From contig CM041465.1 in assembly GCA_023213395.1 (NCBI GenBank), positions 208,699,741-208,763,740 on the forward strand: a stretch of DNA of 64,000 bases. The letters run 5' to 3'. The DNA is from Cycas panzhihuaensis. Taxonomy: Eukaryota; Cycadophyta. The notes below the pieces were generated by a model that was not told the DNA's origin, made no database searches, and saw nothing but the letters and a program-made list of their open reading frames with translations. The translations under genes and the position numbers were made by a program. Positions 11,131-23,295 of this stretch are shown piece after piece. The first letter of the stretch is position 1; every line of letters starts with the position of its first letter.

Positions 11131-12740
11131 AATCATTCATCATTTATTGATGAAACTAGGGTTCTTGTTATATGTTTTTCAAAATACATTTAACATAAAT
11201 TAAACAAGTTTTAAATTTGGGAAACCCAAAATTGTTTCCTAATCTACAAACTATCTATTTATAAATATCCAAACCACGAAAAATATGTTTTTCATCTTCT
11301 TAATTATCTTGTATGCATAATTCTACCATAAAAAATATATAAACCAGAAATTTTATTCTTTTTTCCATTATTTTTTGTAAAAGAAAGCATTATGGACAGT
11401 TAATTGCATGGTTTTATCTATATCATGTTCTCATAATTATTTGTGCCTGCCCATAGTTCATGAAATGATGATTTCCATTATTGCATCCATGCGAAATATT
11501 AAATTCTACTAGGGAAACTAGAAAATAAAAGCGTCATACACAACCCTAGATTTTTATTTCCATTCTTTTATCATTTAATAAATGCCAGCCAGGGTTTCAT
11601 TCATTTAATTCCAAAAATCATTCACATATGGAAATTAGATACAATAGACCAAATGAAAACATATTTCAGAAATTATACTTTGTTTGCATGGTTAGGTGGG
11701 GCCCACAGGCCATAGTAAGGCCTGTACACACATGTAAGATATACAACCCATGTATACAATCAATACGTGGGTCATGAGGGCTACTTCAATCTCAAATTAG
11801 GGTTCTGTTGTTACTTGAAGTTTGTATGGATAGATTTCAGCCATACTGCCAAAGGTTGCCCAAAACACCTTGTGGGGCCTACTCGACCTTATTGTAGGCC
11901 TGCAGGAACCTGCACACAATTGTATAGTTATAGTAGCTCCATACATATAGCAGTAAGTCCAATTGCCCTTAGCCGAAAATGTACCTGATTTATTTTTTCC
12001 ACTCACTCTTAAAATTATTAATATAAAATCATTAATCGCAAGACTAGAGCAGAATAGAAGAACAAAAATATTATTTTATAACTTAATTAATTACCATATT
12101 TCAGAAAATTTAACAAGTACAATTCGGTGCCTTGACCCTCCTTGTGCAACCCTTCTTGTACTTCCACTAATGAGAATTAATGAGAGACAATGGATGAAGT
12201 GTTGATGGCCAACTCCTTACTCCCTCTAGCTTCTTGCTCCACTAGTCTCTCCTCACCCACATGCCTTATCTATAATATGCTTATATGGGAGGAGATTTTG
12301 AAGGAATCTTTATGAAGGAGTCTTAAGTGTGAAATTAGCCTCTTTGATGACAAATGAGGAACCATCTCTTGTGCACATCTTTAATGGTTACCTTACTTTT
12401 TAATGAGAGGTCCCTTTAATAGTTTTGCATGACATCTTTGAGTCTTAGCCTTGAGGGTTTTAACCTCGACTCTTGTTTTCTAAAGAAATAATGTCATTAT
12501 TAGTGATTTTAAGTTCAATCTTCTAACTTATGGAATAGTCTTTGACTTTTATGAGTTAAATTGAGTGTTAATTTCCCTTTTGTGACATCTCTTCCTACCT
12601 TGGAAAGATCATTGCCCTTAATGAGACTGGATTCTCTCATGAATATAAGTGATTTCAATGTTTCTTACTTAGTTGATTTGTTAGAGCATTTGACAAGGTA
12701 TTTCTTTAACTTCCTAGTTCTTAGGTCTAGTATTTCAACC
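11131..12740. other. unassigned AT-rich DNA
   Basis: No convincing coding frame, RNA gene or LTR end was seen. A GGGGCCCAC / TGGGGCCTAC pair near 11698 and 11872 frames about 200 bp, but this is too weak to call an element. Confidence 0.3.
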
Positions 12741-12920
12741 GAGATATCAACATATGTTGGTTACTTGTTATCAATTTTTAATGATACCTTCTTTAGGTAG
12801 CCAATACAAGATGTGTGTTCATATATATATGGGAAGATCTCACCCAAATGTGACATCACTTGCCTTCTTGAATATTAAAACATGTCTATAATATCTTAAT
12901 TACCATTTGGCACACTTGCT
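12741..12920 (+). repeat. copy 1 of a dispersed duplicated segment
   Basis: ACATATGTTGGTTA...TTTTTAATGATACCTTCTT, then CTTGAATATTAAAACATGTC, is repeated about 1.03 kb downstream. In this copy about 95 bp separates the two CCTTCTT motifs. Confidence 0.6.
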
Positions 12921-13769
12921 TATGGGAAGGGCTAAGTTGGGTGTACCCTTAATTACCATATGCTTCCAAATGTGAAGCTTCTTGAAGATCACTTATAATA
13001 GACATACACTTTTCCTTAGATTGTGCCTTTTTAAATTTTTCTCGCATTGTTGCATTCATGTTGCATGCCTGCAACATTTCTAATGATCTTAGAATCTAAT
13101 TTCAATTTAATCATTGCATCATAGCCATTTATGGTTTTAAATAGTGTCAACCCGATAGTTGAGTGATTGTTATGTGAGAACTCTTTATGTGGAAGACTTT
13201 TTTCCTTAGATTTCTTTTTGGTAATAACTCGAGATCTAGGCATATGTTAATTATTTAATTCACTCTTTTCCTATTTGCCTTTCAATTAATTTGAAGGCCC
13301 TAAAGAGTTCTTGTTATAGATTTTAAACACCTCAACTATTACAATGTTTAACCCAACAAGGGATTAATTGGCCATCTATGTATATAAAACATTACTAAGA
13401 TTTTATCACTTTGTGTTTAGATTTTGATTTCACTCTCAAGTATACTTGACTTGAAATGATCCTCATCCTATTATTTTTGCATAAATATTTAAATGCATTG
13501 CCCTTTGCTCACTTTTGTGAGTATTTTTATTTTTAGGCATGCTAATGTTAACTCTGAACAATGCCTTAGAAAATTACAATCGATTTTCTTATATTCACGG
13601 AAAGAGATAAGCTATATGTTTGTCCATATATTTGTGTATTATTCCTTAATCATAACTAATCTCTGATCTAAAGATTATGGGATCTTAATCGATTTTCATA
13701 GACTCTTGCAAGTCTTTTGGGTTCTGCCCCCTAGTCATATTTATATATTTATTTTCTTGTATTCAACTA
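12921..13769. other. unassigned AT-rich DNA
   Basis: Nothing recognisable. It may be part of the 3' LTR or flank of gypsy G1. Confidence 0.3.
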
Positions 13770-13890
13770 GTATATGGACATATGTTGGTTAGTGATTATC
13801 GATTTTTAATGATACCTTCTTGAATATTAAAAAACATCTATAATGTCTTAGTTGTCAAACCTACTCCTTGAAAAGGGCAAGCTCCACCAT
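13770..13890 (+). repeat. copy 2 of the dispersed duplicated segment
   Basis: It matches 12741-12920 but lacks the roughly 95 bp between the two CCTTCTT motifs, as expected for a deletion between short direct repeats. Confidence 0.6.
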
Positions 13891-13899
13891 GATTCCAAG

Positions 13900-14119
13900 A
13901 CCTACAATGATGCAAATGTTTGGGCCTAAATCCCTATTTAAAGTGGGTAGCTTCTAGGGTTGAGTGAAGTTGGCCAGAATTAGTGTCATCTATGCCCAAA
14001 ACTGGCCTATTCAAGTTGACTAAATAGGTTTAGGAATATCATGAATTTTGGTCTTTAAATAGGTCATCTAGACTGCATGAAGTCAATCTCAACTAGCTGC
14101 TAAGATGAGGTCCATAACA
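13900..14119 (-). repeat. 3' LTR start of gypsy G1 (far end not determined)
   Basis: On the minus strand the chromodomain tail is followed by AAGGTGTGGGGC, a polypurine tract, and then TGTTATGGACC at 14119, a TG-starting LTR. TATTTAAAG and TTTAAATAGGG promoter-like boxes lie within it. The other end cannot be fixed because no second G1 LTR is in the window. Confidence 0.55.
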
Positions 14120-14164
14120 AGCCCCACACCTTAAAAGATGCTTTGCACACAAAGTGTTGTTGGA

Positions 14165-14290
14165 GAGGAGTTTGCTAGACGAACTATTTTGTTTCCCACG
14201 TTGCTTCTTGCTCTGAGAGATTCTTCCATTTGATGAGATATTCAGTGACTTCTTTGGCACAAAGTTTCTTCTAACAGATGTCTAAGATCT
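14165..14290 (-). pseudogene. gypsy G1 chromodomain
   Basis: The minus strand reads KEVTEYLIKWKNLSEQEATW, the diagnostic chromodomain core at the C-terminus of chromovirus integrase. This domain is thought to guide integration to particular chromatin. Stops follow within 40 bp. It lies just before the polypurine tract and 3' LTR. Confidence 0.82.
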
Positions 14291-15523
14291 CTTCTGGTTC
14301 GACTACCAATTTGCCACCTTCATTGGTTACTAGTAATTCTATTGTTGGCCCTATATGAATCATACTTTTTTCTTAAGGCTAGAGACATGTAAAACATTGT
14401 AACTTTTGCTACCCTAAGGGAGGTTGAGGGCATATGTTGCCCCTATTTTTCATCGTATCTAGTAAGGATCATAGAAGTAGGGCGCTAATTTGCATTTACC
14501 TGCTTGCTTGAGAGATGCTTTCTTGTGTGGTTGGAGTCGTACATAAACCCACTTCTCGACCTCAAATTGTTTGTCTATTCATTTCACATTAGCTTGTTGT
14601 TTCGTTCTATCAATAGTAGTGTCATAATTATACTTGAATTCTTTTAAAATTCTATTAGATTGTAGGATTAAGTTCTCAATTATTGGGGTTTTTATCATGC
14701 TTTAGATGTAGTTAACAGGTGTTGGTGGTTGATGTCCATAAAATACCATAAAGGGTGACATCTTAATCGCAGAATGGTAATTCATGTTGCATGGATCCAA
14801 CATAGCTATTTAGATTGGTTGTCACCCATGTAGCACTTTAAATAAATTTCTAGACACTTATTCACTACTTCAGATTGGCCATCAGTTTGGGAATGGCATG
14901 TTGTGCTTGTGATGAGCTTGGCGCCTGCGAGTTTGTGCAACTCCTTATGTCACAGTCATTGACCATTTTCTTGGGGAATTTGTTTAGTCAATGAATACTT
15001 TTCATAAATACTTCTACAATTTGGAGTGCTTTGAAGGAAGATTGTATGGGACCGAAATGGGCATATTTCATCAAACTATCTACTACCACGAATAGAGTGT
15101 CCTTTCCCTCTAACTAGGGAAGGCTTCTGATAAAGTCCATTGATATTTCTTCCTATTTTTGGTTTGATCTATTAAGAGGTTGCAAGAGTACAGGGCTCTT
15201 GATATTTTTGGCCTTTTGTCTCTACTAATTGTTACATTTGACAATGGATTTTGTTTTGGTGGTTTTCATTTCTTCTCAATAGAGTGATGCTTTTATCTTG
15301 CCATATGTTTTGGCAAATCTTGAGTTACGGGGGAGTGGGGCTTGATGTTTTTCCTTGAGTATGGTTTCTTTAAGGCGTGAATCATAGGGCAGGTAATTTC
15401 TTCCCTTATAGAGTAGGGTGTTTCCCTTCATAGTCCATTCGAGTGTTGTTGTTTTGTTAATGCATTGGTCTATTTTGGCTTGTGTAGTTGAGTTTGTGGT
15501 ATATTCTTGGTGTATTTTGTCTA
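14290..15523 (-). pseudogene. gypsy G1 integrase, broken
   Basis: From 15523 downward the minus strand gives LDKIHQEY-like text, then GRNYLPYDSRLKETILKEKH (the HHCC zinc-binding lead-in). Core text follows across stops: EISMDFIRSLP near 15140, KYAHFGP near 15040, TCHSQTDGQ near 14880, and KMSPFMVFYGHQPPTPV near 14745-14715. The order and wording match chromovirus integrases such as G2 here. The upstream end is cut exactly by the copia A2 LTR at 15524. Confidence 0.85.
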
Positions 15524-15858
15524 TGTGAAGAAACATGAAATATGCATACATGTATTCTAAACCATAGGATCTTTATCATACACAACAAGCATACATCATC
15601 AAAGAGCAAACAACACACAATACACAAGATTTTAATGTGGGAGAAACTTTTAGTAAAAAGCCCACCACAAAAGATTAACGGATCACATTGATGATACTTG
15701 GATGATTTCACAATGGACTCTAGGGTCGTTTATAATCCCCAAAACAGTATGTCTAACCCATTGGTTGCAATCCTCTAAAATATTCATACCTTTAGGATTT
15801 ACATTAACTAACCACATTACATTAAACATATGGCTTAGCATAAATTTCCATGCTAACA
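15524..15858 (-). repeat. 3' LTR of copia A2 (335 bp)
   Basis: On the minus strand it runs from TGTTAGCATGG to TTTCTTCACA. It is preceded by the polypurine tract ATTAAGGGGGAA (15859-15870). It aligns with the A1 LTR and the two halves of the A2 5' LTR. Confidence 0.9.
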
Positions 15859-15979
15859 TTCCCCCTTAATGTTAAAGTGGGGTTTGATCTATAGTTTGAA
15901 ATCACCAATGAAGGCTAGAATTATCCTTGTTGATACATTCCTTTTCAAGGATTACTTCACTAAGCCCTAATCCAGTACG

Positions 15980-16500
15980 AATCTTGGTGGATTGATCTTC
16001 AGTAAGTGCTTTGGTAAACACATTTGCAAGTTATTTCTCACTTGGATAAAAGTTAACCTGTAACATCCCTACTTTAATTTGTTAACGTATGTAGTGGTGT
16101 TGGATTTCAATATGCTTTGTACATACATGAAATTCTAGATTCTTTAACAATCGAATTGTGCTCTGGCTATCGACTAAAAGAATTGGGGTGTTGTAGTATA
16201 TACTAGGGATATCTAAAAGTCCTTGCAACCATAAAACTTCTCTTGCACCAACTGTGAGTCCCTAGTACTTTGCTTTTGTAGAAGATAGTGCCACTATTTG
16301 TTATTGCTTTGACTGCCACGATACAAATCCATTGCCAATACCAAACACATATCCAACAATGGATTTCCAATCATCAAAGTCTCCTCCCCAATTGCCATCA
16401 GTGTAGCTATGCAATTTTGTCTCTCCACTATGAAGGTACTCCAGATTAAGATTAGGAGTTCCCTTCAAATATCTTAGAATTTGCTTTGTTGGAACCCAAT
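15980..16500 (-). pseudogene. copia A2 RNase H, broken
   Basis: The minus strand carries LLVDSQSTIRLLKN-like text near 16180-16145, the TKYQGLTVGAREVLW-type segment near 16275-16220, and TKALTEDQSTKIRTGLGLSE near 16030-15970. The order and wording match A1 RNase H. Stops interrupt it several times. Confidence 0.8.
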
Positions 16501-17570
16501 GTGGTTCTTGTGGATTCTACATATAATGAGAGACTAACCCAATAGCATAAACAACATTTGGCCTGGTATGAGTCAAATAGATAAAACACCCTATCAGTTG
16601 TTTATATAATGTTCCATCTACAATAGGTTTTTGGTTTTTGTGGATTTTGCATATAATGAGAGACTAATCTAACAACATGAACAATATCTGGCCTAGTATG
16701 AGTCAAATAGATAAGACTCACTACCAATTGTTTGTACAATGTTCCATCTACAATATGTCCTCATATCTTTTAGGAGCTTTGTGCCTTTAGTGCATGGTGT
16801 TTCAACAAACTTGTAGTCCTTTATCTTGAATTTCTCAAGCAAGCTTTTCACATATTTTGTTTGACACTAAAAGTTTTTCTTCCATCTGCCTTACCTCAAT
16901 GCCTAGGAAGTAGTGCAGACCCCCAAGATCTATCACGTTAAAGGTAGCTCCCATATTAGATTTTATTCCTACAATATAATCAAATCATCAATATACAACA
17001 CAATAACTACTAATAAAGTTTCTCTCCTTTGAATGTACAAATTTGGTTCTAGATCTATGGCCACAAATCATTCTTCTTTTAATCTAGCATTGATCTTAGC
17101 ATACCAAGAATGTGGTGCTTGCTTCAGGCTATAGAGTGACTTTTTTAAATCACACATAAGATGCTCTTATCTTTAATGAAACCAAGAGGTTGTGCCATAT
17201 ATATCTCCTCTTTCAACTCTCGATTAAGGAATGTTGATTTCACATTCATTTGGTGTAGCTCCCAGCCATAGTTTGCTACCAATGAAAGGATCAAATAGAT
17301 CATTGTCATCTTGGTGACTGGTGCAAATGTCTCCTCATAATTGATCCCTTCTTTCTACTTAAACCCCTGCATAACAAACATCACCTTGTGCTTGTCCACC
17401 TCTCCATTAGAGCAGAACTTGGTCTTATAGACCCACTTGCAACCAACAAGGTTTTTCTTAGGAGGCAAAGGAACTAACTTCCATGTTGCATTTCTGATGA
17501 GAGAACCAAATTTCTCCTTCGTAGTAGCCCTCCAATGAGGATCATCTTTCACTTTAACATATGAAGTAAG
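16500..17570 (-). pseudogene. copia A2 reverse transcriptase with internal duplication
   Basis: The N-terminal fingers read KKNLVGCKWVYKTKFCSNGE (17475-17395). The catalytic box is VLYIDDLII near 17005-16975 with both Asp kept. Near the C-terminus, a 130-bp segment encoding the LYKQL...SHYM part is repeated in tandem (16505-16630 and 16635-16757). Since 130 is not a multiple of three, the duplication breaks the frame. Other stops also occur. Confidence 0.85.
16505..16757 (-). repeat. 130-bp tandem duplication inside A2 RT
   Basis: TTGTGGATTYTRCATATAAT at 16508 recurs at 16638, and GTTCCATCTACAATA at 16611 recurs at 16741: an offset of exactly 130 bp at both ends. Copies differ at many sites, so the event is old. 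A1 lacks it. Confidence 0.85.
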
Positions 17571-18000
17571 GTCTTGGGAGTTCATAGTGTTCAACACCAG
17601 GGTTTGACTGGCATGTTGGCTTCTCGTTCTTTGTTCATCTATAAGATTTTGTAGCATCACACTAAAATCTTCAATGGTCTTCTTAGCCCATAATGACAAT
17701 GAAACACTGGGTGTTATAGGTGCATCCACACATAAGGGCTCCTCATTATTACTTTCTCCATTTGGTCCTTCTTCCTTCCAAATCATAGTGCCTGGTTACT
17801 CGTCCTCGACAACTAATGAAGCACCAACAGGAAATGGAAGTAGTGGGGTGTAAAAGGAATCTTTAGACAACATCTTCTCAACATGATACATCATAGACTC
17901 ATCAAATCTTGCATCCCATCTAATCACAAGATTTCTCTCCTATGGATCCCACAGTCTATAAACTTTGTTCTAATCTAAATAACCCACATATATGCACTTT
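17571..18000 (-). pseudogene. copia A2 linker between integrase and RT
   Basis: The minus strand reads MIWKEEGPNGESNNEEPL from 17786 and HASQTLVLNTMNSQDLTSYV, acidic and Ser/Thr-rich as in the poorly conserved copia hinge. It joins the RT frame at 17560. Confidence 0.7.
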
Positions 18001-18660
18001 CAACTCTTGCAATCCAACTTCTTACAATTTTTATCTGGGATATGAGCATATGCAATGCACTCGAAGGTCTTCAAATGGTTAATAGTAGGTTTACAACTAC
18101 TCCATTTTTCTTCAGGGGTCATGCCACGAACTTCTTTTATCAGTACCCTATTAAGGATATAAATGGTAGTCCCAACAACTTCTACCCAAAACATAGGTGG
18201 CAAGTTTTTCATGTGCACCATACATCTTGCCATTTCCATCATGATACGAGTTTTTCTCTCAGCAATACCATTTTGTTGTGGGGTGTACGGGATGATTAGT
18301 CCCCATTTAATACCATGATCTAAGCATAATTGACTAAAGGCACGATTATCATATTCCTTGTCATAATCACTCCTCAAAATTTTAATTATCGTATTACATT
18401 CATTCTTGAAATGTACCTTCCACTTTTAGAAGTGGTCGAACACTTCCAACTTACTCTTCAAGAAATATACCTAGGCCTTTCTAATATAGTCATCTACAAG
18501 CACCAAAGTATAGGGAGCTCTAGATATGGAAGGGTTTGGGAGTGGTCCTATCAAATTAGTATGCACAAGCTCCAACTTCTCTTTAGCTCTCTAGGCACAA
18601 TCCCAAGCAAAAGGATAGCAATGATGCTTCTCGTACATGCATCCTTCACATATAACCTCT
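18000..18660 (-). pseudogene. copia A2 integrase, broken
   Basis: The open part (18000-18377) reads RSDYDKEYDNRAFSQLCLDH, PYTPQQNGIAERKTRIMMEM and VRGMTPEEKWSSCKP. It keeps the second Asp and the Glu of the DDE triad. The first Asp lies upstream in TLVLVDDYI near 18510. The tail KKLDCKS reaches 18000, where frame is lost. Confidence 0.85.
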
Positions 18661-19160
18661 GAACAAGAAACATGGGGCAATCCTTCCACCATTTCAAATG
18701 ATTCATAAGTACGATGCTTTTATAATTAAAGTGACTAAGGTGCTCATGCCATAGTTTACTCATACCATCTATATTAGCAACAAAAGCATAGGTTTGATTC
18801 TGAGCTTGAAACTTCTCGAACACCCAAAAATTGTCCTTCACTTTTCTAGTAGCGATGATAGAGAAAGTCTACTTTGGGCCCTTAATTAAACATTTATCTT
18901 TGTAAAGCTCAACCTTCATGCCTTGTTTGCATATCTCTCGAGTTGATAGAAGATTCATTTTCATCTTAGGTACATAGTATACACCCTTAAATTTGCCTCC
19001 TACAAGTGAAACAATGCCGACACCCTCAACTAACAACACGCTCGCATCTCCAAGAATGATTCCATGCATCAAAGTTCTGTTTCTGAAAGAGATGTGTTTC
19101 TATGCTCCTAAGTCCAAAATCTAGTAATCTCTCTAATTTAATTTGGCTAACAAGGTTGAC
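18660..19160 (-). pseudogene. copia A2 protease and pre-integrase region
   Basis: From 19072 the minus strand reads MMHGIILGDASVLLVEGVGI, GGKFKGVYYVPKMKMNLLS and GMKVELYKDKCLIKGPK. The pre-integrase motif MSKLWHEHLSHFNYKSIVLM follows near 18770-18700. The protease active site near 19130 reads ILDLGA, so the catalytic DSG has lost Ser to Leu. Confidence 0.8.
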
Positions 19161-19199
19161 ACTTTTGCGCAATAAGCTACAACACCCTTCCCCCTATCA

Positions 19200-19990
19200 T
19201 CTTGGTTTGCTTTGTGTTTGTCCTGCGTTTTGAACCAATAGTTTTTCTCCTTGTGGCCATCCTTCTTGTAGTAATTACATTTACTGGCAAACTTTTTCTT
19301 CTCCCGATATACTTCTCTTGATTTTTGTGTAGACTTCCCTTCCTAAACACCATCCCTCCACTACGTCTTCATGACTAATGCTTGATTGGGTTCAAAACTG
19401 TTGAACAAATCATGGTGCTTTAACTTGGCATCCTTGACTAGAATGAGACCCTTCAACTTCTCAAATGATTCATCCTCCATTACTTCATCCCTTGTGTAGA
19501 TGGCATGAAAGGTTCCAAATGCTACTAGTAGTTTTGACACGATTAATGCAAACAATAGTGCATCATCAATTTACCCAGACTTTATCTCCTCTAGTTTGTT
19601 CCTCAAATTCATTATTTTGTTCAAGTAGGCGCTTATGTTGCTTTCATCTTTCACTGTTGCATTAAGAAGCTCCATCATTAAAGCAACATGACGATTTGTC
19701 TTCTTTTCAAATGTCTCACACAATTTTATCTAAATTTTGTTTGGTTTCTCCAAGTTGTGGACTATGCTCCTCTGGTTTGGTGCTAGAGACAATTTTAACA
19801 ATTCAACCATAAACAACTTCTCCTCTAGACAAATTCTCTCCTTCTCATCCAATGGAATGGCAAGCAACTTATCTTTTGTAATCTCCCATAGTTGATTCGC
19901 CATTGATATGTTTGCCACGTTTGCCTTCCACTCACTGAAATTGTTTCCATTGAGGTATCATTGTCTTCATCATGGGAAATGGGTTTACAA
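19200..19990 (-). pseudogene. copia A2 Gag with damaged zinc knuckle
   Basis: The minus strand runs from about 19990: NGNNFSEWKANVANISMANQ-like text, ITKDKLLAIPLDEKERI, LMMELLNATVKDESNISAYL, TRDEVMEDESFEKLKGLILV and SFEPNQALVMKT. The zinc knuckle near 19290-19235 reads CNYYKKDGHKEKNYWFK, with two of the three cysteines of the CCHC changed to Tyr. Stops near 19570 and 19370 split it. Confidence 0.85.
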
Positions 19991-21190
19991 ATGAGTCATT
20001 TATGCCAAACTACTTGACATTTAGTCCATTAGACAACACCCTACACATTGTTCAACCTTCGTTCACCAGTAATTTCCAAAAAATGCAATATTTTAATGGT
20101 TAAAAATAGATCTCTAATAACATTAAACTCACACTGGCTTAGGGCTAAATGTTTTTACATCCTCTGAAAAATGGGCAACCAAAATACACCTTCAAGCCCC
20201 CAAAAAATTGCTTCAACTTATGAATATAAAATATGAAATGATGAATCTTGAGTCGAAAACATCAAAGTGTGCAATGCAATGGTCTCCCTCTCGAGTTTAT
20301 ATTCCAAGTTCAAAACACGAATCAAACAGATATGCCCCAAATGGGCGACTACCAACATTTCATTTCATGTGCTTTAAAAAGGATTTGAAATATTTTTTGA
20401 TGTATTAAGGTTCATAAACCTTAATACAAATATAACTTAATTTATGCTTGGCGGCACATAAAAAACAATTGGTAGCTCCTACAAATGCCAACAACCTAAG
20501 TATGCAATGCGACCTATCATACGCACCCACGGCCACCAATCCACATAATCTGGCTCCAACAACTCCAAAAATACTCCCATGATCAGTCTAATGCAGCAAA
20601 CAAAGATACTTGGTCGTTTATGAGCCAGAACAAACCATTAACAGTGTTCAATGAGACAAAATATGGCTCCACAATGACTATCCAATGATGGAATTTTGGA
20701 CCAACACGCTTCATAATACTCTTTGGAATTTATTCAAGCTTCAAACCGCTCAATATCAGTCGAGTGCATCATTATACCACAAACAAGAGCCGAAAACCTC
20801 CTAAATTGGATTCAATCATGCCCACAAATGGTGCTAATCCTCTTTTTGATGTCCGAGCACTAGATCTAATGCCCAACAACATCAAACAACCTTCTATCGG
20901 AGCCCAATGCTCTCAGAACACGCTCGACGCAACCCAACATTGTTAGATCACCTTCGAAATTGGCCCTACAGGTATATGGAGTGCCCAACACACCTAACCA
21001 GCCCTAGATGGCTTCAACACGAGCCCAACATGGTTTGAAAAGTGCCCAATACTGATTTTAGACCATAAATAGTGAAAAAATTCTATTGATAAGTGAATCC
21101 CACCTCCTCAATCACCATTCCACCACTGTGTTGCTCTTTTAGTTATCGAAGAAAATTAAAACCGCTAGAAACAGAGCTATGTACATCTGT
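19991..21190 (-). other. 5' leader of copia A2, no coding signal
   Basis: About 1.2 kb between primer-binding site and gag. No protein pattern was recognised. Such a leader is long for copia and may contain older insertions. Confidence 0.4.
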
Positions 21191-21193
21191 TTG

Positions 21194-21205
21194 GCTCTGA
21201 TACCA
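21194..21205 (-). other. primer-binding site of copia A2
   Basis: The minus strand reads TGGTATCAGAGCC directly after the 5' LTR end. It is complementary to the 3' end of plant initiator-Met tRNA. Confidence 0.85.
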
Positions 21206-21477
21206 CGCAAAGAAACATGAAATATCCATACATGTATTTTGAACCATAGGATCTTTATCATGCACAACAAGCAAACATCATCAAAGAGCAAAAGATACAT
21301 AGTACACAAGATTTCTACATGGGAAGACCTTTCAATAAAAAAACCACCACAAAATATCAATGGATCACATTGATGATACTTGGATGATTTTACAATGGAC
21401 TCTAGGGTCATTTATAACCCCCCAAATGGTACGTTCAACCCATTGGTCATGACCCTTTGAAATATTTGCACCTTTAA
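21206..21477 (-). repeat. 5' LTR of copia A2, R-U5 side fragment
   Basis: It aligns with 15524-15790 of the 3' LTR and ends abruptly at ATTTGCACCTTTA, where insertion N begins. The LTR resumes at 24898. Confidence 0.88.
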
Positions 21478-21829
21478 TGTGAGAATTCCCCAAGGAATTC
21501 ACACCTCAAGCACAGATAGTATATCCACTCACAAAACTATCTTCTAAAGTTTCATACAAATACTGAATAGATAGCATCCAATCACAAAACTATCTTTTAG
21601 GGTTTCATATAGATAAACAGATAATAGAAATAAATACTGGAGAAAGAGGTACAAAATTTACTAAAAAAGGACTAGATATTGCATTGATATATAACTAGTA
21701 AAATATGTACAAAAGTTGTTGAACTTACAAGCAAAAAAACTAAGTCTTTTGCTTCCTCTTTGAGGTGAAGCATCCTCCCAACTAGGCTTCTCAAGTTCAA
21801 AATTATAGCAGATCCAAAGTACTAAATGA

Positions 21830-22447
21830 TGATTATAAGCTAAGGCCGAAAACGCCTATAAATAAGTGACCAAAGTCAAACATCAGACCACTGTTGCAAA
21901 TACACCCCAGCAAAATGGAGTTGCTGAGCGCATGAATAGAACCATCATGAACATGGCTTGTGCTATGTTGGTATATAAGAACGTCCTTGTTTATCTTTGG
22001 GTTGAGACTATCTGGACTACTGTGTATTGCATCAACACTATTAGTCCCTCCAAGCTCTGCCCCTCTCCACATGAAATGTGGTATGGACAAACCCCCTGTA
22101 TCTCCCACTTCATAATTTTTGGCTCTACTTGTTATGCTCACATTCTGGAGGAACATAGAAACAAGCTCCAAGAAAGAGCCATCAAAGGCATCTTTGTCGG
22201 ATACCCTATGGACAAAAGGGGTACAAGGTTTTTATACCTTCACAGTGCAAAATCATCATCACTAGAGATGTTATCTTTGCAGAGACTGAAGATCAATTAC
22301 TCAGACTTGACTCCAAGACGCCTTCATACCGATTTAATAATGCTACTGAATTTGATATTCAGATTCCAAAATTTTGGGTGGGGAGATGCTCAACAATTGC
22401 TCAAAGATGAAGGGAGCAACTTAGAGAAAAGTCACCAACACTTGTAA
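21830..22447 (+). pseudogene. copia integrase C-terminal fragment in insertion N
   Basis: It reads VANTPQQNGVAERMNRTIMN, holding the third catalytic acid (Glu). It continues ETIWTTVYCINTISPSKLCP, SPHEMWYGQTPCISHFIIFG and LQERAIKGIFVGYPMDKRG. The first two catalytic Asp residues are absent because the fragment starts at about 21866. It is open to 22447, with the C-terminal 60 residues diverged. It belongs to a different copia lineage from A2. Confidence 0.85.
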
Positions 22448-22635
22448 CAAATATTAACTTGATGCAACAAGACTATAAGAAGCACTATGATGAAAATTGG
22501 CCACTAACACTTGTGGCAAATATTAACCTGACATAGCAAGAATATGATAAGCACTATGATGAAAATCGAGCACTAACACTTGTGGCAAATATTAACCTGA
22601 CGTAGGAGGAATATGAGAAGCACTATGATTATGAT
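22439..22635 (+). repeat. 69-bp coding-like tandem repeat (2.8 units)
   Basis: Units begin at 22439, 22508 and 22577, each starting CACTTGTRRCAAATATTAAC. The period of 69 bp equals 23 codons. The integrase frame would read LVANINL...EYEKHYDE in each unit, so the repeat kept codon phase while expanding. Confidence 0.8.
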
Positions 22636-23295
22636 TACACTATGGATCACTTTTTACAAATAAGTAAGTGATCAATATACAAGATTGTAGGCCAATATAG
22701 AAGCTGACATCATTGGGTGTACACAACTCGAAACTCAAATGTAGGATGCATAATCAAACCAATAACCTCCAACTTGTGTCCAACATGTAGTTGAGGTTGT
22801 TGAAGGGATGCCTAGGCTTCTAGTAGAATTAAGTTGGCCTTCACTCGTGATATCTGCAATTATGTTTGGTAATGAAATCCAAGTCACAACGGAGCCCAGG
22901 TACTCCCAATCCTTATTCAGTTCACCAATGAGCAGCTATATACCTCCTCTAAAGAGTGGTACGTTCATACCCATGGCTATGACGGATATTGGATTGGTTA
23001 CATTTTAATCTTGTATTAAAGTTTTAGTTTTTCTGGTTGGTTATCAGGATGATCCCTGATTGAGGCACGATGGTATGGCTAACCAAACCTCACCAATATT
23101 CCGGTTTACTCCAATCCCAACTTGAAACCCACACCTCCTTTATGGCACGACATTCTGCCAACCAAGGGATCTCAACCTTGGTGAGTATGTGAACAGGCAC
23201 AAGATGGCAGAAAATAGCATACGTGATGCATTCCTTTTAGAAATAGTGAAAAGATTATCGAATTGCATTAAACGTACATTTAACTGAAAATAGAA
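22636..23295. other. unassigned part of insertion N
   Basis: No domain was recognised. Short paired phrases such as GGCACGATGGTATGGCTAACC and GGCACGACATTCTGCCAACC near 23065 and 23142 hint at another weak repeat. Confidence 0.3.

Noticed and set aside
11690-11910. GGGGCCCAC ... GTGGGGCCTAC pair as possible inverted-repeat element
   Set aside because: The arms are too short and imperfect, with no target duplication.
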